DNA from: Paenirhodobacter populi | GTDB lineage: Bacteria > Pseudomonadota > Alphaproteobacteria > Rhodobacterales > Rhodobacteraceae | Length of the DNA stretch: 64,000 nt | NCBI RefSeq assembly: GCF_004022215.1 | Contig: NZ_SAUZ01000013.1 | Span: 62,001-126,000 of the forward strand | Direction of reading: 5' to 3' | Shown here: one piece after another, positions 63,194 through 64,000 of the stretch | Layout: the number at the start of each line of letters is the position of its first letter | Position numbering within the stretch: position 1 is the stretch's first letter | Made by a program: the position numbers and the translations under genes | The notes under the pieces: generated by a model | Databases searched by the model: none | What the model was told of the DNA's origin: nothing | What the model saw: the letters and a program-made list of their open reading frames with translations, nothing else

Positions 63194-63858
63194 GCCAGAA
63201 CTCCCCGGCTCATGTGTCGTTTACCGGCGTATCCCGGCGCGCGCTCGACCGCAAACCCGGCGGCCGTCAGGGCGCGGCGCACGAAGCCCGCGGCGGTATA
63301 GGTGGCGAAGGTGCCGCCGGGCGCGGTATGGCGGGCGACCTCGGCCAGCAGATCCGCACCCCACAGCTCGGGGTTCTTCGCCGGGGAAAATCCGTCGAGG
63401 AACCATGCGTCCGCCCGGCCCGGCCAGAGGGGCAGGGTATCGCGCGCGTCGCCTTCGATGATCTCGGCGCTGACCGGCCCCAGCGTGAAGCGCCGTTCCC
63501 CCCGCGCCCATGCGGCGATCATCGGCGCGGCGAAGGCATGCGCCTCCGGAAAGGCGGAAAGCGCGCGGTCCATCTCATCCCCCGACATCGGGAAGGCCTC
63601 GAAAGAGGTGAACTGCACCGGCACATCCCCCGCCGCGATCGCCACGGCGATCAGATTCAGCCCGGTGCCGAAGCCCAGTTCCGCGATCCGAAAGCCGGGC
63701 CGGAACCGCGCGGGCAGCCCGTTGCCCTCCAGAAACACGTGCCGCGTTTCCGCAAGCCCGCCGGCAAGGCTGAAATACGGATCGTCGAAGCGCGTCGAAA
63801 CGGGCGTGATGCCATCGCGCCAGTCAAGCGCGGCGGGGCTCTGGTCAGGGCAGGTCAT
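63190..63858 (-). CDS. mnmD: tRNA 5-aminomethyl-2-thiouridine methyltransferase MnmD
   Basis: 222 residues, the MnmC N-terminal domain as a stand-alone enzyme. SAM motif I is ELGFGTGLN, and DAWFLDGFSPAKNPELW is the diagnostic block. It methylates wobble uridine 34 of some tRNAs. It diverges from an FAD oxidoreductase gene whose product resembles the other MnmC half. Confidence 0.94.
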   Translation of the reverse strand: MTCPDQSPAALDWRDGITPVSTRFDDPYFSLAGGLAETRHVFLEGNGLPARFRPGFRIAELGFGTGLNLIAVAIAAGDVPVQFTSFEAFPMSGDEMDRALSAFPEAHAFAAPMIAAWARGERRFTLGPVSAEIIEGDARDTLPLWPGRADAWFLDGFSPAKNPELWGADLLAEVARHTAPGGTFATYTAAGFVRRALTAAGFAVERAPGYAGKRHMSRGVLA

Positions 63859-63924
63859 CGGAGGTAGTCCGTGGGGGGCGGGCGGAATGTCCGTGACGGG
63901 CCGCTTAGTCGAAAGGACACGGAA

Positions 63925-64000
63925 TTGGCAAGGGCTGACAGGATCACGGTCCGGGGAGGCGGCATTTTCGGCCTTGCCTGTGCCTATTCCGGCGCGATCC
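63925..64000 (+). CDS. FAD-dependent oxidoreductase, first 25 codons
   Basis: From a TTG start (AAGGA upstream) the frame reads MARADRITVRGGGIFGLACA and continues off the window. GGGIFGLAC is the FAD-binding GxGxxG of DAO/MnmC C-terminal-like enzymes. Divergent from mnmD with 66 bases between. Confidence 0.7.
   Translation, partial: MARADRITVRGGGIFGLACAYSGAI

Overview
The window is dense, high-G+C chromosomal DNA from an alphaproteobacterium of the Rhodobacterales/Rhodobacteraceae (Rhodobacter/Cereibacter/Paracoccus-like). The evidence is an opgG-opgI-opgH-opgC operon of the kind described in Rhodobacter sphaeroides, a CcrM methyltransferase beside rnhB, a MipZ division-positioning ATPase, a carboxyspermidine-type polyamine route, a cobalamin-riboswitch-controlled cbtB-cbtA pair, and a B12 nucleotide-loop gene set. 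I see no rRNA, tRNA, CRISPR array, prophage or insertion sequence. Family assignments come from reading motifs by eye; no database search was run.

Layout. 1-5165: the end of an AcoR-type AAA+ regulator with damaged ATPase motifs, then an RND efflux adaptor/pump pair without an outer-membrane partner. 5166-10160 (minus): 2-hydroxyacid dehydrogenase, TerC-like membrane protein, and the cobalt-uptake block (hypothetical, cbtA, cbtB) behind a cobalamin riboswitch. 10275-17409: an Ldh-family oxidoreductase; a minus-strand aldehyde dehydrogenase plus acetoin reductase with an FnrL-like promoter; the polyamine pair; and a membrane protein ending in a winged helix. 17570-25003: rnhB-ccrM, a comF-grxC-nitrilase-marR minus-strand run, a methyltransferase starting head-on with comF, hemH and a CAP-domain lipoprotein. 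25357-30718: class III aminotransferase and B12 assembly genes (cobC-like/cobD diverging from cobU-cobT-cobS). 30948-37847: YqjD/YqjE-like pair, AI-2E-family permease, and an HlyD/RbbA-like/ABC-2 efflux operon with a palindromic operator. 38043-49296: pepT, tex, aroQ, a PuuA-like glutamine synthetase and the opg operon. 49312-50892: a LysR regulator diverging from an azoreductase. 51114-56958: a ribosome/SRP superoperon (ffh, acetyltransferase, chorismate mutase, rpsP, rimM, sulfotransferase-like, trmD, rplS, rpmE). 57013-64000: a peroxiredoxin-like/2OG-oxygenase fusion, mipZ, dapA, a lytic transglycosylase, an EamA transporter, mnmD and the first codons of an FAD oxidoreductase.

The most interesting pattern outside genes is an interspersed repeat. 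Eight copies are scattered at 25206, 30736, 37853, 37994, 42175, 42376, 53968 and 59122. Most have the order: G-rich hairpin, a second hairpin whose two arms change together between copies, then a run of C followed by GGGATATTT(A/G)(T/G)GG(A)A. Seven of the eight lie just after a gene with the same polarity, in one case touching the stop codon, and two copies 17 kb apart are identical over 65 bases. They lack the U-tract of an intrinsic terminator. They look like a mobile or selected 3'-end element, and their function is unknown to me.

Several genes work together. Cobalt import (cbtBA) under B12 control feeds the cobU/T/S/C/D nucleotide-loop steps. Carboxyspermidine dehydrogenase and decarboxylase, the class III aminotransferase and the PuuA-like ligase could all handle polyamines. 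OpgG/I/H/C make and succinylate periplasmic glucans. MipZ and CcrM belong to the alphaproteobacterial cell cycle.
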